A DNA stretch of 64,000 bases from Curtobacterium pusillum (GTDB lineage Bacteria > Actinomycetota > Actinomycetes > Actinomycetales > Microbacteriaceae), in contig NZ_VDZH01000002.1 of assembly GCF_007673235.1 (NCBI RefSeq), positions 451,652 to 515,651 of the forward strand, read 5' to 3'. Every line of letters starts with the position of its first letter. Within the stretch, counting starts at the first letter, position 1. Of the stretch, positions 17,040-26,298 are shown in pieces. Made by a program: the position numbers and the translations under genes. The notes beneath the pieces were generated by a model, which was given only the letters and a program-made list of their open reading frames with translations, was not told where the DNA came from and did not search any database.

Positions 17040-18443
17040 ATGGCGACGACGATGACGACACGACGACGGAGCAGTACGGCGGTGGCCGTGCTCGTCGCGG
17101 GCACCTTCTTCATGGAGCTCCTGGACGGCACGATCCTGGCCACGGCGGCGCCGGCGATGGGACGCGACCTCGGGGTCGACTCCGCGGCGGTCGGCGTCGC
17201 GATCACCGCGTACCTGGTCACGCTGGCGGTGTTCATCCCCGTGAGCGGTTGGCTGACCGACCGCATCGGCTCCCGCACCGTCTTCGCGGGGGCGATCGCG
17301 CTGTTCACGATCGCCTCGGCACTCTGCGCGCTGTCGACGGGGCTCGTCGACCTGACGCTGTGGCGCATCCTGCAGGGGCTCGGTGGCGCGCTCATGGTCC
17401 CGGTCGGGCGGCTCGTGGTGCTCAGGAGCGCCGGGCGGGAGCAGCTCGTCACGGCCATCGCGATCCTGACCTGGCCGGCCCTCGCGGCACCGATCATCGC
17501 GCCGTTCATCGGTGGGGTGCTCGTCGACACCCTGTCCTGGCACTGGATCTTCCTCATCAACATCCCGCTCGGCGTCATCGCGTTCGTCGCCGCGCTCGTG
17601 CTCGTCCCGCAGGAGCGTGCGGCGGAGCGGGTGCCGTTCGACTGGTTCGGGTCGCTGCTCGCCTGCTTCGGCCTCGGTTCGCTCGTCGTGATGGCGTCCC
17701 TGCTGGCGCTCGACACGATCCCGGTCGTCGCGGTGATCCTGTCCGGGATCCTCGGCGCGGTGTGCTGCTGGCTCGCGGTCTGGCACTTCCGCCGGGCACC
17801 ACACCCGATCATGGGGCTCGACTCGTTCCGGCTGGAGACCTTCCGGGTGTCGCACGCCGGCGGAAGCCTCTTCCGCCTGGCCGTCTCCGCGGTGCCGTTC
17901 GTCCTGCCGCTGCTGTTCCAGGACGCCTGGGGCTGGAGCGCCGTGCTCGCCGGGTCGGCCGTGCTCTGGGTCTTCGTCGGCAACCTCGGGATCAAGCCCA
18001 TGACGACGCCGTTCCTCCGCTGGTTCGGGTACCGCCCGGTCATCATCGTGTCGAGTGCGATCGCCGCACTGAGCGTCGTCGCGATGGTGTTCATGACCGA
18101 GGACACCCCGTTCTGGCTCCTCGCCGTGCTGCTCGTCGTGAGCGGCGCCGCACGGTCCGTCGGCTTCACCGCGTACAACACCATCGCCTTCGCGGACGTC
18201 GAGCAGGCCGACATGACCCCGGCGAACACCCTGTCGTCGACCCTCCAGCAGACGGCCGCGGGCTTCGGTGTCGCGGTCGCCGCCGTGGTCATCCGAGCCG
18301 CCGCCGGACTCGGCGGGTCCGGGCCGTACGACGCGGCGTTCTGGGTGATCGCGGTGCTGCTCGTCGTCGCCTGCGTCGAGGGACTCCTGATGAGCCGCAC
18401 GGCCGGAGACACGGTCCGACCAGCGCGCCGAGTCCGCGCCTGA
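17040..18443 (+). CDS. MFS transporter, DHA2/EmrB-type
   Basis: 467 residues, many hydrophobic segments. Hallmarks of the drug:H+ antiporter families: LDGTILATAAPAMGRDL in helix 1, SGWLTDRIGSRTVF (motif A) and LQGLGGALMVPVGRLV with PFIGGVLVDTLSWHWIFLINIP (motif C region). The start ATG directly precedes MATTMTTRRR. It is divergent from the D-amino-acid operon and may export or import a compound related to it, but could equally be a general efflux pump. Confidence 0.88.
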   Translation: MATTMTTRRRSSTAVAVLVAGTFFMELLDGTILATAAPAMGRDLGVDSAAVGVAITAYLVTLAVFIPVSGWLTDRIGSRTVFAGAIALFTIASALCALSTGLVDLTLWRILQGLGGALMVPVGRLVVLRSAGREQLVTAIAILTWPALAAPIIAPFIGGVLVDTLSWHWIFLINIPLGVIAFVAALVLVPQERAAERVPFDWFGSLLACFGLGSLVVMASLLALDTIPVVAVILSGILGAVCCWLAVWHFRRAPHPIMGLDSFRLETFRVSHAGGSLFRLAVSAVPFVLPLLFQDAWGWSAVLAGSAVLWVFVGNLGIKPMTTPFLRWFGYRPVIIVSSAIAALSVVAMVFMTEDTPFWLLAVLLVVSGAARSVGFTAYNTIAFADVEQADMTPANTLSSTLQQTAAGFGVAVAAVVIRAAAGLGGSGPYDAAFWVIAVLLVVACVEGLLMSRTAGDTVRPARRVRA

Positions 18444-18590
18444 CGAGGGCGATCCGGCGTCGTCGTCCGTTTTCGACACGGTCACACGCGCGAAACCCGG
18501 GCCGCGCTACAGTCTCAGCAACTGTTTGCGATCGCCGAGTACGGTTGCCCGCGGCAGGGTGACCGGAAACACCCGGAACAGGAAGGCAGC

Positions 18591-19367
18591 ATGGCCGCGA
18601 CACAGCAGCAGGGGACGATCGCAGCCGACACGGCCGTGGAACCGACCGGGCTGCGTGTCGTCAGCTACAACCTCCGCGAGCACACCGCGAACGGCGAACT
18701 CGCCGCCCTGGCCGAGGCCTCGCAGGCCGACGTGATCTGCGTGCAGGAGTGCGACAGCAACGACCTGGCGCCGTCCGTCGCCGGGCTCTCGCTCGCCGCA
18801 TCCACCAAGGGCAACCGGCTCGGGCTCGCGATCTACAAGCGCGACGACCGCTTCGAGGTCCAGGACTTCACGATCCACTCCCTGCAGAAGTCGCTGCACG
18901 ACCGGGTCCTCGCACCCGCGCACGAGCGGCTCATCGCGATGCACCTGCGCGACACCGAAGCCGACGCCGAGGTCATCGTCGCGTCCTTCCACGCCTCGCC
19001 CCTGACCGCGACGAACTCCCTGCGCCGCAAGCAGATCGAGGCCGCGCACCAGTTCGTCCGGGACCTCTCGACCGAGGCCCCCGCCGTCATGGTCGGCGAC
19101 TTCAACTACCCCTGGTTCCAGACGAACCTGCGCCGCAAGATCGAGGAGCACGGCTTCGCGCTGTCGCTCTCCGACCAGCCGACGTACCTGCGCTACCGCA
19201 AGTTCACCGGCCACTTCGACTTCGCGACGAGCGTCGGCCTGCACATCGCCGGCGTCGAGACCCTGCCCGCGGGCATCTCCGACCACCGGCCGATCCTGGT
19301 GCGCGCGCACTACGAGCACCCCGGCGCGACGGGCACCGTCGCGACCGTGGAGTCCCCGGCCGCCTGA
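18591..19367 (+). CDS. Endonuclease/exonuclease/phosphatase family protein
   Basis: 258 residues; GGAAGG is 5 bases before the ATG and TACAGT near 18508 is a likely -10. The catalytic blocks of the EEP superfamily are visible: SYNLREH, QECDSND (metal Glu), GDFNYPW (Asp/Asn) and the terminal SDHRPIL (catalytic His). Members act as metal-dependent phosphodiesterases on nucleic acids, phospholipids or inositol phosphates. No signal peptide, so the target is intracellular and undetermined. Confidence 0.9.
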   Translation: MAATQQQGTIAADTAVEPTGLRVVSYNLREHTANGELAALAEASQADVICVQECDSNDLAPSVAGLSLAASTKGNRLGLAIYKRDDRFEVQDFTIHSLQKSLHDRVLAPAHERLIAMHLRDTEADAEVIVASFHASPLTATNSLRRKQIEAAHQFVRDLSTEAPAVMVGDFNYPWFQTNLRRKIEEHGFALSLSDQPTYLRYRKFTGHFDFATSVGLHIAGVETLPAGISDHRPILVRAHYEHPGATGTVATVESPAA

Positions 19368-19501
19368 CGCGCCCGCCCGTCCGAGGGCGCCTCGCCGAGG
19401 TCGCACGAAGCGCCGTCCACGCCGCGCGATCGCGGCAGGACGTGCGATCTCGCGTCGTCGACCGCGCGTCACCATGGGTGCGCCCCGCGCCAGCGCACGC
19501 A

Positions 19502-19546
19502 CTGGAGGCCCGGTACCGGTTCCAGGAACCGGCACCGGGCCTCCAG
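19502..19546. repeat. Near-perfect 45-base palindrome with GCCTGGAGGC-type arms
   Basis: The left half begins CTGGAGGCCCGGT and the right half ends ACCGGGCCTCCAG, with inner arms CCGGTTCC and GGAACCGG. Only the centre and one A/C pair break symmetry. Member of the dispersed GCCTGGAGGC family. Confidence 0.9.
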
Positions 19547-19604
19547 GCGGTTGCGTCCAGGGCACGTGCCGAGGTCGCAGGACGCGCCGTGTCGTGGACG
19601 CGCC

Positions 19605-19655
19605 GGTCGCACGAAGTGCCGCTGCGCGGCGGCCGAGGCGGCACTTCGTGCGACC
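19605..19655. repeat. 18-bp perfect hairpin with GGTCGCACGAAGTGCCGC arms
   Basis: Arms 19605-19622 and 19638-19655 are exactly complementary around a 15-base loop, 28 bases beyond the metI stop. It can act as the metI terminator. It shares its arm with repeats near 19397, 19571, 34349 and 34378. Confidence 0.9.
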
Positions 19656-19683
19656 TCGACCACCGCGCAGCGCGCGGCCCGCG

Positions 19684-20355
19684 TCAGCGACGCAGGGTCG
19701 CGCGGGCCAACCGGTTGCCGATGAACTGGCCGAGTTGCACGATGACGACGATCGCCGCCACCGACACGTAGACGATCCACCAGTCGTAGCGCTGCGATCC
19801 GTACGTGATCGCGTACTCGCCGAGGCCACCGCCACCGATCAGCGCACCCTGCGCCGTCATGTCGACGATGCCGATGTAGATGAACGTGTAGCCGAGGATC
19901 AGCGGGCCGAGGCCCTCGGGGATGAGCACGGTGAGCAGGATCGACACCGGGTGCGCGCCCGATGCCCGAGCCGCCTCGACGACGCCGGGGTCGATCGCCA
20001 GGAGGTTCTGCTCGACGATCCGCGCCACGGCGAACGACGCCGCGAGCGAGATCGCGAACGTCACCGCCGGCACGCCGATCGTGGTCTGCACGACGACCCG
20101 GGACAGCGGGGCGATCGCCGCGAGGAAGATCACGAACGGGATCGGGCGGACCAGGTTCACGACCACGTTGAGGATCGTGTACCCGGTGCGGCTGCCGAGC
20201 AGGTTGCCCGGACGGGTCGCGTACAGGAGCAGGCCCAGTGCGAGCCCGATGATCCCGGCGATCACCAGCGAGATGAGCGACATCACGATGGTGTCGCGGA
20301 TCGAGGTGAGGAAGACGTCGAACGTGTCGATCACGCTCTGGAAGCTGTTGTTCAC
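19684..20355 (-). CDS. metI: Methionine ABC transporter permease
   Basis: 223 residues with five to six membrane helices. It carries the MetI/BPD_transp_1 coupling region SLAASFAVARIVEQNLLAIDPGVVEAARASGAHP (quoted here as EAARASGAHPVSIL), the contact with the ATPase. Family role: D/L-methionine import. Its ATG overlaps the metN stop (ATGA). Third gene of metQ-metN-metI. Confidence 0.95.
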   Translation of the reverse strand: MNNSFQSVIDTFDVFLTSIRDTIVMSLISLVIAGIIGLALGLLLYATRPGNLLGSRTGYTILNVVVNLVRPIPFVIFLAAIAPLSRVVVQTTIGVPAVTFAISLAASFAVARIVEQNLLAIDPGVVEAARASGAHPVSILLTVLIPEGLGPLILGYTFIYIGIVDMTAQGALIGGGGLGEYAITYGSQRYDWWIVYVSVAAIVVIVQLGQFIGNRLARATLRR

Positions 20356-21392
20356 GCTGCTGCCTCCTCGTCGGTCGTGACGCCCGCGGAGCGGAGGGCG
20401 TCGATGGCATCGTCGACACCGGTCGGAGAGGCCGCGCTGAGTTCGTACGTCAGCGAGCCGATCCGCCGCTCCCGGATCTCCCCGACCCCGCCGTAGACGA
20501 GCTCGGCGGTGACACCGGCGGCGCGGAACGCGGCGTCGATGCGGTTCTGGAGCCCGGCCTCGTCGGTGATCTGCACCGTGACGAGCCGACCGGGGTGCCG
20601 CTCCCGCAGACGTGTGAGCGTCTCGGGGGAGGGTCGGTCGTGCAGCGCGGTGCGGACGAACCGCTGGGCGGCGTCGGTCTGCGGGGTCGAGAAGACGTCG
20701 TACACGTCCCCGACCTCGACCACGCGGCCCTGCTCCATGACGGCGACCCGGTCGGCGATCTGCCGGACGGCGTCCATCTCGTGCGTGATGACGATGATGG
20801 TGACGCCGAGTTCTCGGTTGACCCGGCGCAGCAGCGCGAGGACCTCCGAGGTGGTCTCCGGGTCGAGGGCGCTCGTGGCCTCGTCGGCGAGCAGGAGCTC
20901 CGGGTTCGAGGCGAGCGCGCGGGCGATGCCCACGCGCTGCTTCTGACCGCCGGACAACTGCTCCGGGTAGGCGTACGCGCGGTCGAGCAGGCCGACGAAG
21001 TCGAGCAGCTCGGCGACGCGTCGCTCTCGCTCGGCCTTCGCCACACCTGCGACCTTGAGCGGGTACGCGACGTTGCCGGCGATGGTGCGGGAGCGGAACA
21101 GGTTGAACTGCTGGAAGATCATCCCGATACGCCGACGCGCCAGACGGCGATCCCGCTCGGGGATCGCCGTCAGCTCCTGGCCCGCCACGGTGACGCTCCC
21201 GGAGCTCGGCAGCTCCAGGGCGTTCACGAGGCGGACCAGGGTGGACTTGCCGGCACCGGAGTACCCGATGACGCCGAGGACCTCTCCCTGGTGCACGTCC
21301 AGGGAGACGTCCTCGACGGCCACCACGGTCTCGCCGGTGTCGGCGCGGCGGTAGTGCTTCGAGACGCCGCGGAGTTCGACGAGGACTGTCAC
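20352..21392 (-). CDS. metN: Methionine ABC transporter ATP-binding protein
   Basis: 346 residues. The ATPase has Walker A GYSGAGKST, signature LSGGQKQR, Walker B LLLADEATSALD and the His switch VITHEMD. The last 80 residues form the NIL regulatory domain known from MetN, where methionine binding inhibits transport (trans-inhibition); its strand VTVQITDEAGLQNRID is visible. The GTG start at 21392 shares one base with the metQ stop (TAGTG). Confidence 0.96.
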   Translation of the reverse strand: MTVLVELRGVSKHYRRADTGETVVAVEDVSLDVHQGEVLGVIGYSGAGKSTLVRLVNALELPSSGSVTVAGQELTAIPERDRRLARRRIGMIFQQFNLFRSRTIAGNVAYPLKVAGVAKAERERRVAELLDFVGLLDRAYAYPEQLSGGQKQRVGIARALASNPELLLADEATSALDPETTSEVLALLRRVNRELGVTIIVITHEMDAVRQIADRVAVMEQGRVVEVGDVYDVFSTPQTDAAQRFVRTALHDRPSPETLTRLRERHPGRLVTVQITDEAGLQNRIDAAFRAAGVTAELVYGGVGEIRERRIGSLTYELSAASPTGVDDAIDALRSAGVTTDEEAAA

Positions 21393-22345
21393 TACTGCTT
21401 GGCCGCCTTCGCGTCCTTCTCGACCTTGGCGAGCTCGTCCTGCAGCGAGGAGGCGCTCTCGTCGCGGACGACCGCGTCGGGGTTGTCCTTGAGGAAGACC
21501 TTCTGCACGGCGTCGTCCTGGAAGAGCTTCGCGAGGGCGAGGTACGTCTTGTTGTCCTTGTCCGCGTCGCGGGCGGCGAAGACGTTCACGTACGGGGCGG
21601 CGTTCGCGCTGGATGGGTCGTCCTGGTACACGATGTCGCTCGTCGGGAGACCGGCGGCCGTGGCGAAGTTGTTGTTCACGACGGCGCCGGCGACGGAACC
21701 CTGCTGCAGGGCGTTCGCGGTCTGCGAGGCCTCGAGCGGTTCGACGTCTACCTTCTTCGTCTCGATGTCCGAGGTGGTCGAGAAGGCCGAGCCGCCGTCC
21801 TTCAGCGTGATGAGCTTCGCGCCCTGCAGCACGAGGAGCGCTCGCGCCTGGTTGATCGAGTCGTTCGGGATCGCGATCTTCGAGTCCTCGGGGATCGCCG
21901 ACGCCTTGTCGTACTTCGTCGCGTAGAGCGGCAGCGGGTAGACGGCGGTCGAGCCGATCGGCTGCAGGTCGTCGTTCGAGGTGACGTTGTAGTCCGCGAG
22001 GTACTGGATGTGCTGGAACTGGTTGAGGTCCAGCTGCTCGTCCTTGAGTGCCGGGTTCGGCAGCGAGTAGTCCGCGAAGTTCGTGAGCTTCACCGTGACG
22101 TTGAGCTTCGACTTCGCGAGCTTCGTGTAGGTGCTCCAGTACGAGAGCGACTTGTCCGCGACGCCGATCGTGACGGTCTTCGGCGCGTCACCGGACGCGC
22201 CGGCTCCGTCGTCGTTGCTGCCCGAACGGACGGCTCCGACGATGAGGGCGACGACGATCGCGACGACGACCGCCGCGGCGGCGATGATCCAGCCGATCGG
22301 GCGCTTGCCCTTCGGCTTCTCGGGCAGTGCGGGTGCTGCGGACAT
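21392..22345 (-). CDS. metQ: NlpA/MetQ-type substrate-binding protein with N-terminal membrane anchor
   Basis: 317 residues of the NlpA lipoprotein family (VTIGVADKSLSYWSTYTKLAK, then DEQLDLNQFQHIQYL and IAIPNDSINQARALLVLQ). Unusually, there is no lipobox, and the translated protein has no cysteine at all. Residues 1-16 are basic and 18-42 form one hydrophobic helix, so it is probably held by an uncleaved signal anchor. It delivers methionine to MetI/MetN. ATG with GAGGAG upstream. First gene of the operon. Confidence 0.92.
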   Translation of the reverse strand: MSAAPALPEKPKGKRPIGWIIAAAAVVVAIVVALIVGAVRSGSNDDGAGASGDAPKTVTIGVADKSLSYWSTYTKLAKSKLNVTVKLTNFADYSLPNPALKDEQLDLNQFQHIQYLADYNVTSNDDLQPIGSTAVYPLPLYATKYDKASAIPEDSKIAIPNDSINQARALLVLQGAKLITLKDGGSAFSTTSDIETKKVDVEPLEASQTANALQQGSVAGAVVNNNFATAAGLPTSDIVYQDDPSSANAAPYVNVFAARDADKDNKTYLALAKLFQDDAVQKVFLKDNPDAVVRDESASSLQDELAKVEKDAKAAKQ

Positions 22346-22798
22346 GCTGGTGCTCCTCGTGGGCAGTGCTGTGGGGGTGCCGCGGTGGCCGCGGCCGTGA
22401 CCGCGGTGGTCCGCGGCGTGCAGTCGAGTGTGACGGGCCGCCCGGCGCCGTGCGAGTTCCGTTCCGCCGTGTTACATCCGTGTCACACGGGCCGCCCCGC
22501 TGTCCCGCCGGTCCGTTCCGTCCGCGAGCGGGCGGAACACGCCGCGCGGGTCTCGCCGAGAGGGCGGCACACGCCGCGCGGGCGGCGCGAGCGCGACGTA
22601 CATCGCCCGTTCGGCGGCGGGCGGCGGGCGTCAGGCGGCGGCGACCGGGTGACGGACTGGAGGCGCGGGGCGGGGCCGACCCGCGCCTCCAGTCCGGTGG
22701 TGGGAACTGCCCGGAACACGTCCGCCCGCCGGCCGTCGAGCGGTCACGATGCGCCGCTCGGCGCAGCACGCAGGGCAGTCGGGCGGTTCACTGGAGGC
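22346..22798. other. 453-base intergenic region: metQ leader plus repeats
   Basis: The right part contains GC-rich repeats, including the hairpin at 22653. The left 130 bases form the metQ promoter and leader on the minus strand, with GATGTAAC as a possible -10. I searched by eye for a SAM riboswitch or T-box and saw none. No open frame here looks like a gene. Confidence 0.6.
22653..22696. repeat. 17-bp hairpin with ACTGGAGGCGCGG arms
   Basis: Arms 22653-22669 and 22680-22696 are exactly complementary around a 10-base loop. Each arm carries ACTGGAGGC followed by GCGG, a one-base variant of the GCCTGGAGGC motif. Confidence 0.9.
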
Positions 22799-23296
22799 GT
22801 GCGGAGCATCGAACTCGTCCTCGAACCCTCGTCCGACGCTGCGGTGCGGGCGGTGTGGGCCGCGCTCGTCGATGCCGGGCTCCCGAGCCTCGGTCGGCAC
22901 CCGTCGCCGTCGAACGCTCCGCACGTGACGCTCGCGGCGGGGGCGACGCTGCCCGTGCCCACGACGTTCGACGCACCGGTGCCGGACTCGTTGCTGCTCG
23001 GCGGCGTGCTGCTCTTCCCCGCCGGCCCGGGCAGGTCGGTCCTCGTCCGGTCGGTCGTGCTGGACCCGGTGCTCGCCGCGTTCCACGCCGCGCTGCACCG
23101 GACCACGCCGGACGCCCTCGACACCACGCTGCCCGGTCGCTGGTCGCCGCACGTCTCCTTCGCCCGCCGGGTGCGCGACGCCGACCTGCCCCGCGCGGTC
23201 GAAGCGCTCCGCGACGCCCCGTTGCCGTCGACCCTGCAGGTCGCCGGGGTCCGGCACTGGGATGGGGAGACGCGGACGGTGACGCCGATCGGCTGA
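22799..23296 (+). CDS. 2'-5' RNA ligase / phosphoesterase (2H) family protein
   Basis: 165 residues with the two His-x-Thr/Ser motifs of the 2H superfamily: APHVTLAAG and SPHVSFARR, about 75 residues apart. Members ligate or hydrolyse 2',5' or cyclic phosphodiester bonds in RNA or nucleotides; the substrate here is unknown. The GTG at 22799 is assigned by homology of the first strand (RSIELVLEP); GGAGG is only 1 base before it, too close for comfort, so the start is uncertain. Confidence 0.85.
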   Translation: MRSIELVLEPSSDAAVRAVWAALVDAGLPSLGRHPSPSNAPHVTLAAGATLPVPTTFDAPVPDSLLLGGVLLFPAGPGRSVLVRSVVLDPVLAAFHAALHRTTPDALDTTLPGRWSPHVSFARRVRDADLPRAVEALRDAPLPSTLQVAGVRHWDGETRTVTPIG

Positions 23297-23301
23297 GTCG
23301 G

Positions 23302-24549
23302 TCAGACCCCGAGCACGCGCTCGCCGAACGCGGACGCGAACGTCCGGTCGGGGTCGGCTGCGGCGACGAGGTCGCGGAAGGCCTGGAGGCGCGGGTACAG
23401 CCCGTCGATCGCGTCGCGTCCCACGGAGCTCATCTTCCCCCAGTGCGGTCGCCCGTCGAACGGGGCGAGCCGCTGCTCGAGGTCCGGCAGCAGCGCCGCG
23501 ACCTCGGCCGGGTGCTTCTTCCACGTGAAGGCGATGCAGAGGACGTCCTCGCCCTGCGTCGGGCTGAGCCAGAACGGGTCCGCCGCCATCGTCCGGAGCT
23601 CGCACACGTGCAGGTGCGGCTGGATGCGATCGGCCATGGTCCGGACGGCGTCGAGTGCGGCTGCCGCGTGCCGGATCGGGACGAAGTGCTCGCTCTGCAC
23701 CTCGGACCCGTGGCTCGGGACCGACTCGATCGGGAAGTGCGGCAGGCGGTCCCACCACGGTCCGACCGAGCCGTCCCGGGCGGTGTGGTGTCCGTCGCCG
23801 GGGGAACCGGGCAGCTTCGGAGCGCCGAAGAGTTCCTCGGGCACGGCCACGTCCTCGGCGCCGTCGGGGACGCGCGACTTCAGCAGGACCTCGCTGATCT
23901 CGTCACCGAAGACGGTGTACGAGCAGACCGAGGTGGCGGCGGCGTGGATCGTGGCGACGTTCGCGGTGAAGACGTCCCACGGGACCGGGCCGTACGAGTC
24001 CTGCCGCATACCGTAGGTCGGCTCGACGTCGAGGGTGACGCGGGTGACGATGCCGAGCAACCCGAGGTGCAGTACCGACCCCGGGAACGACGGGTCGTCG
24101 CGGTCGATCGTCCGCGCGGCTCCGTCCGGCCCGAGCACCTCGAAGGAGCGCACCGCGGTGCTGAGCGACCCGAGCGCGCTCCCGGAGCCGTGGGTCCCGG
24201 TCGCGATCGCGCCGCCGAGCGAGATGTGCGGCAGCGAGCCCATGTTGTGCAGGCCGAACCCGGCGCGGTCGATCTCCGGAGCGACGGCGCCGTACCGGGT
24301 GCCCGCTCCCATCGTCACGGTGTGGTGGACCCTGTCGACCTCGAGGTCGGTCGGGATCCCGGTCAGGTCGAGCAGGACCCCGGGGGAGTCGGCGGAGTCG
24401 TTGAACGAGTGCCGCGTCCCGAGTCCGTGCACCCGAGGCGACCGGGCGACGATCTCGGCTGCTTCGTCGACGGACGTCGGGCGGAGGACCCGCTCGGCCG
24501 TGTAGGTGACCGTGCCGGACCAGTTCAGTTCGCTCGTCGTCGACCGCAT
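23302..24549 (-). CDS. FAD-dependent alditol oxidase-like protein (ALO/VAO family)
   Basis: 415 residues from the ATG at 24549. An N-terminal FAD-binding domain shows RVHGLGTRHSFND (histidine region for covalent flavin), GIPTDLEVD and GSLPHISLGGAIATGTHGSG. The C-terminal D-arabinono-lactone-oxidase domain ends AFRDLVAAADPDRTFASAFGERVLG. Length matches alditol (xylitol/sorbitol) oxidase, about 418 residues, which turns polyols into aldoses plus peroxide. It is convergent with the 2H gene 5 bases away. Confidence 0.9.
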   Translation of the reverse strand: MRSTTSELNWSGTVTYTAERVLRPTSVDEAAEIVARSPRVHGLGTRHSFNDSADSPGVLLDLTGIPTDLEVDRVHHTVTMGAGTRYGAVAPEIDRAGFGLHNMGSLPHISLGGAIATGTHGSGSALGSLSTAVRSFEVLGPDGAARTIDRDDPSFPGSVLHLGLLGIVTRVTLDVEPTYGMRQDSYGPVPWDVFTANVATIHAAATSVCSYTVFGDEISEVLLKSRVPDGAEDVAVPEELFGAPKLPGSPGDGHHTARDGSVGPWWDRLPHFPIESVPSHGSEVQSEHFVPIRHAAAALDAVRTMADRIQPHLHVCELRTMAADPFWLSPTQGEDVLCIAFTWKKHPAEVAALLPDLEQRLAPFDGRPHWGKMSSVGRDAIDGLYPRLQAFRDLVAAADPDRTFASAFGERVLGV

Positions 24550-24574
24550 GGCGCCCACGATGCCACGAGCGGCT

Positions 24575-24646
24575 CGGTTCGCGCCCCCGGACGGACATCG
24601 CGCCCCGGAGGAACGGGGCGCGATGTTCGGAAGGGGGCGCGAACCG
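24575..24646. repeat. Nested double palindrome with ACATCGCGCCCC core
   Basis: Outer arms CGGTTCGCGCCCCC (24575-24588) and its complement (24633-24646) enclose inner arms ACATCGCGCCCC (24595-24606) and GGGGCGCGATGT (24615-24626). The core recurs at 55526 and 55686. It lies between the ALO start and the MFS stop. Confidence 0.9.
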
Positions 24647-24673
24647 GAGCGCGCGCGACCCGACGTCCGTGGG

Positions 24674-26152
24674 TCAGTGCATCGAGGGTGCCGGCGCGCC
24701 CTCGGGCGTCGCCGGACGCCGGACCATCGCGGAGGTCGCGATGCCGAACAGCGAGATGATCGCGCCGACCAGGAACGCCGTCTTCACGCCCGAGGCGGTC
24801 GCAGCGGCCAGCCCGTCCGCCCCGCTGCCGGCCACCGCCGTCGACGCGCCGATGGTGAGGAGCGTGACGAACAGCGCGGTGCCGGCGGCTCCGGCGAGCT
24901 GCTGCGCCGTGCCGAGGACGGCGCTGCCGTGCGAGTAGAGCTTCGGGGGCAGCCCGCCGAGCGCCGCCGTGAAGAGCGGCGTGAACGTCAGGGCGAGCCC
25001 GATGCTCAGGACCACGTGGGCGCCGAGGACGAACCACACGCTCGTGTCGACGCCGACCGTGGACAGTGCCCAGAGCACGGCACTGACGATGATCGAGCCG
25101 GGGATGAGGAGCACGCGCGGGCCACGACGGTCGTAGATCCGGCCGACGACGGGGGAGAGCAGCCCCATGAGCAGCCCGCCGGGGAGCAGGAGCAGCCCGA
25201 CCTGCAGGACCTCGAGCCCCAGCACCCGCTCGAGGTAGATCGGCAGCAGGATGAGCGTGCCGAACATCGCCATGAAGCTCAGCGCCATCGCGACGATCGG
25301 GATCGTGAAGCCCTTCGTCTGGAAGGTGCGCAGGTCGAGCAGGGCGCTGTCGCTGCGCTGCAGCCGGGTCTGGCGGAGGACGAACACCGCGAGGGCGACG
25401 ACGCCGACGACCAGGGCGGTGACCGGCACGACGGGGCCGGTGGTCGCGATCTCGCCGATGCTCGAGAGTCCGTAGACGATCCCGCCGAACGCGAAGGCCG
25501 ACAGGATCACCGAGAGCACGTCGAGCGGTGCCTTGCGCGGCGTCGAGACGTTCGCGACCTTCACCATGCCGAGGACCAGCGCGGCGAGGGCGATCGGCAG
25601 GACGAACCCGAACAGCCAGCGCCACGAGAACGCGTTGAGGATGAGGCCCGAGATCGTCGGACCGATCGCCGGGGCGACGGAGATGACGATCGAGATGTTT
25701 CCCATCACGCGGCCGCGGTGGGCTGGCTCGACGAGCGTGAGCACCGTCGTCATGAGCAGCGGCATCATGATCGCCGTCCCGCTCGCCTGCACGATCCGGC
25801 CGAGCAGCAGCATCGTGAACCCGGGCGCGAGCAGTGCGATGAGCGTGCCGGCGGAGAACAGGCTCATCGCCCACACGAACACCGGCCGGGTGTTGAACCG
25901 CTGCAGCAGGAACCCGGTGATCGGGATCACGACCGCCATGGTGAGGAGGAACCCGGTCGTCAGCCACTGGCCGGTCGCGGCGCTGATGTCGAGGTCGTCC
26001 ATCAGCCGGGGCAGGGCGACGCCCATGATCGTCTCGTTGAGGATGACCACGAACGCCGAGACGAGGAGCAGCCCGATCACGAGTCGGGTCTCGCCGGGGG
26101 AGGGCTGTGCGACGCTCCCGGTGCGGGGTGCGGAATCGACGGCCTGGGACAT
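24674..26152 (-). CDS. MFS transporter, DHA2 (EmrB/QacA) multidrug type
   Basis: 492 residues from MSQAVDSAPR, about 14 membrane helices. Typical DHA2 motifs are LNETIMGVALPRLMDDL (helix 1), RIVQASGTAIMMPLLMTTVL and SVAPAIGPTISGLILNAFSWRW (motif C). It exports lipophilic or cationic compounds by proton antiport. Both flanks are repeat or A/T-richer intergenic DNA and it is probably monocistronic. The start has AGGAG upstream. Confidence 0.92.
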   Translation of the reverse strand: MSQAVDSAPRTGSVAQPSPGETRLVIGLLLVSAFVVILNETIMGVALPRLMDDLDISAATGQWLTTGFLLTMAVVIPITGFLLQRFNTRPVFVWAMSLFSAGTLIALLAPGFTMLLLGRIVQASGTAIMMPLLMTTVLTLVEPAHRGRVMGNISIVISVAPAIGPTISGLILNAFSWRWLFGFVLPIALAALVLGMVKVANVSTPRKAPLDVLSVILSAFAFGGIVYGLSSIGEIATTGPVVPVTALVVGVVALAVFVLRQTRLQRSDSALLDLRTFQTKGFTIPIVAMALSFMAMFGTLILLPIYLERVLGLEVLQVGLLLLPGGLLMGLLSPVVGRIYDRRGPRVLLIPGSIIVSAVLWALSTVGVDTSVWFVLGAHVVLSIGLALTFTPLFTAALGGLPPKLYSHGSAVLGTAQQLAGAAGTALFVTLLTIGASTAVAGSGADGLAAATASGVKTAFLVGAIISLFGIATSAMVRRPATPEGAPAPSMH

Positions 26153-26298
26153 GCGGGGCTCCTGGTGGATCACGACTGGTGGAACGAGGGGGCGCAGAAC
26201 GCGGGGTGCGCAGAACGCGCAGACAGGGCAACCGCCTGAGTGGATTCGATTATTCCGCTTCGCTCCGACATCCGCACCGGGACACCCACCCGACGACC

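Larger units (their letters stand above)
19368..19683. other. 316-base intergenic region filled with palindromic repeats
   Basis: It lies between convergent genes (EEP and metI) and contains no plausible gene. It holds several copies of a GGTCGCACGAA-type repeat and one near-perfect CTGGAGGC palindrome, listed separately. Confidence 0.8.

Noticed and set aside
22346..22480. SAM riboswitch or T-box upstream of metQ
   Set aside because: Expected because the operon imports methionine, but I could find neither a SAM aptamer core nor a T-box sequence by eye.
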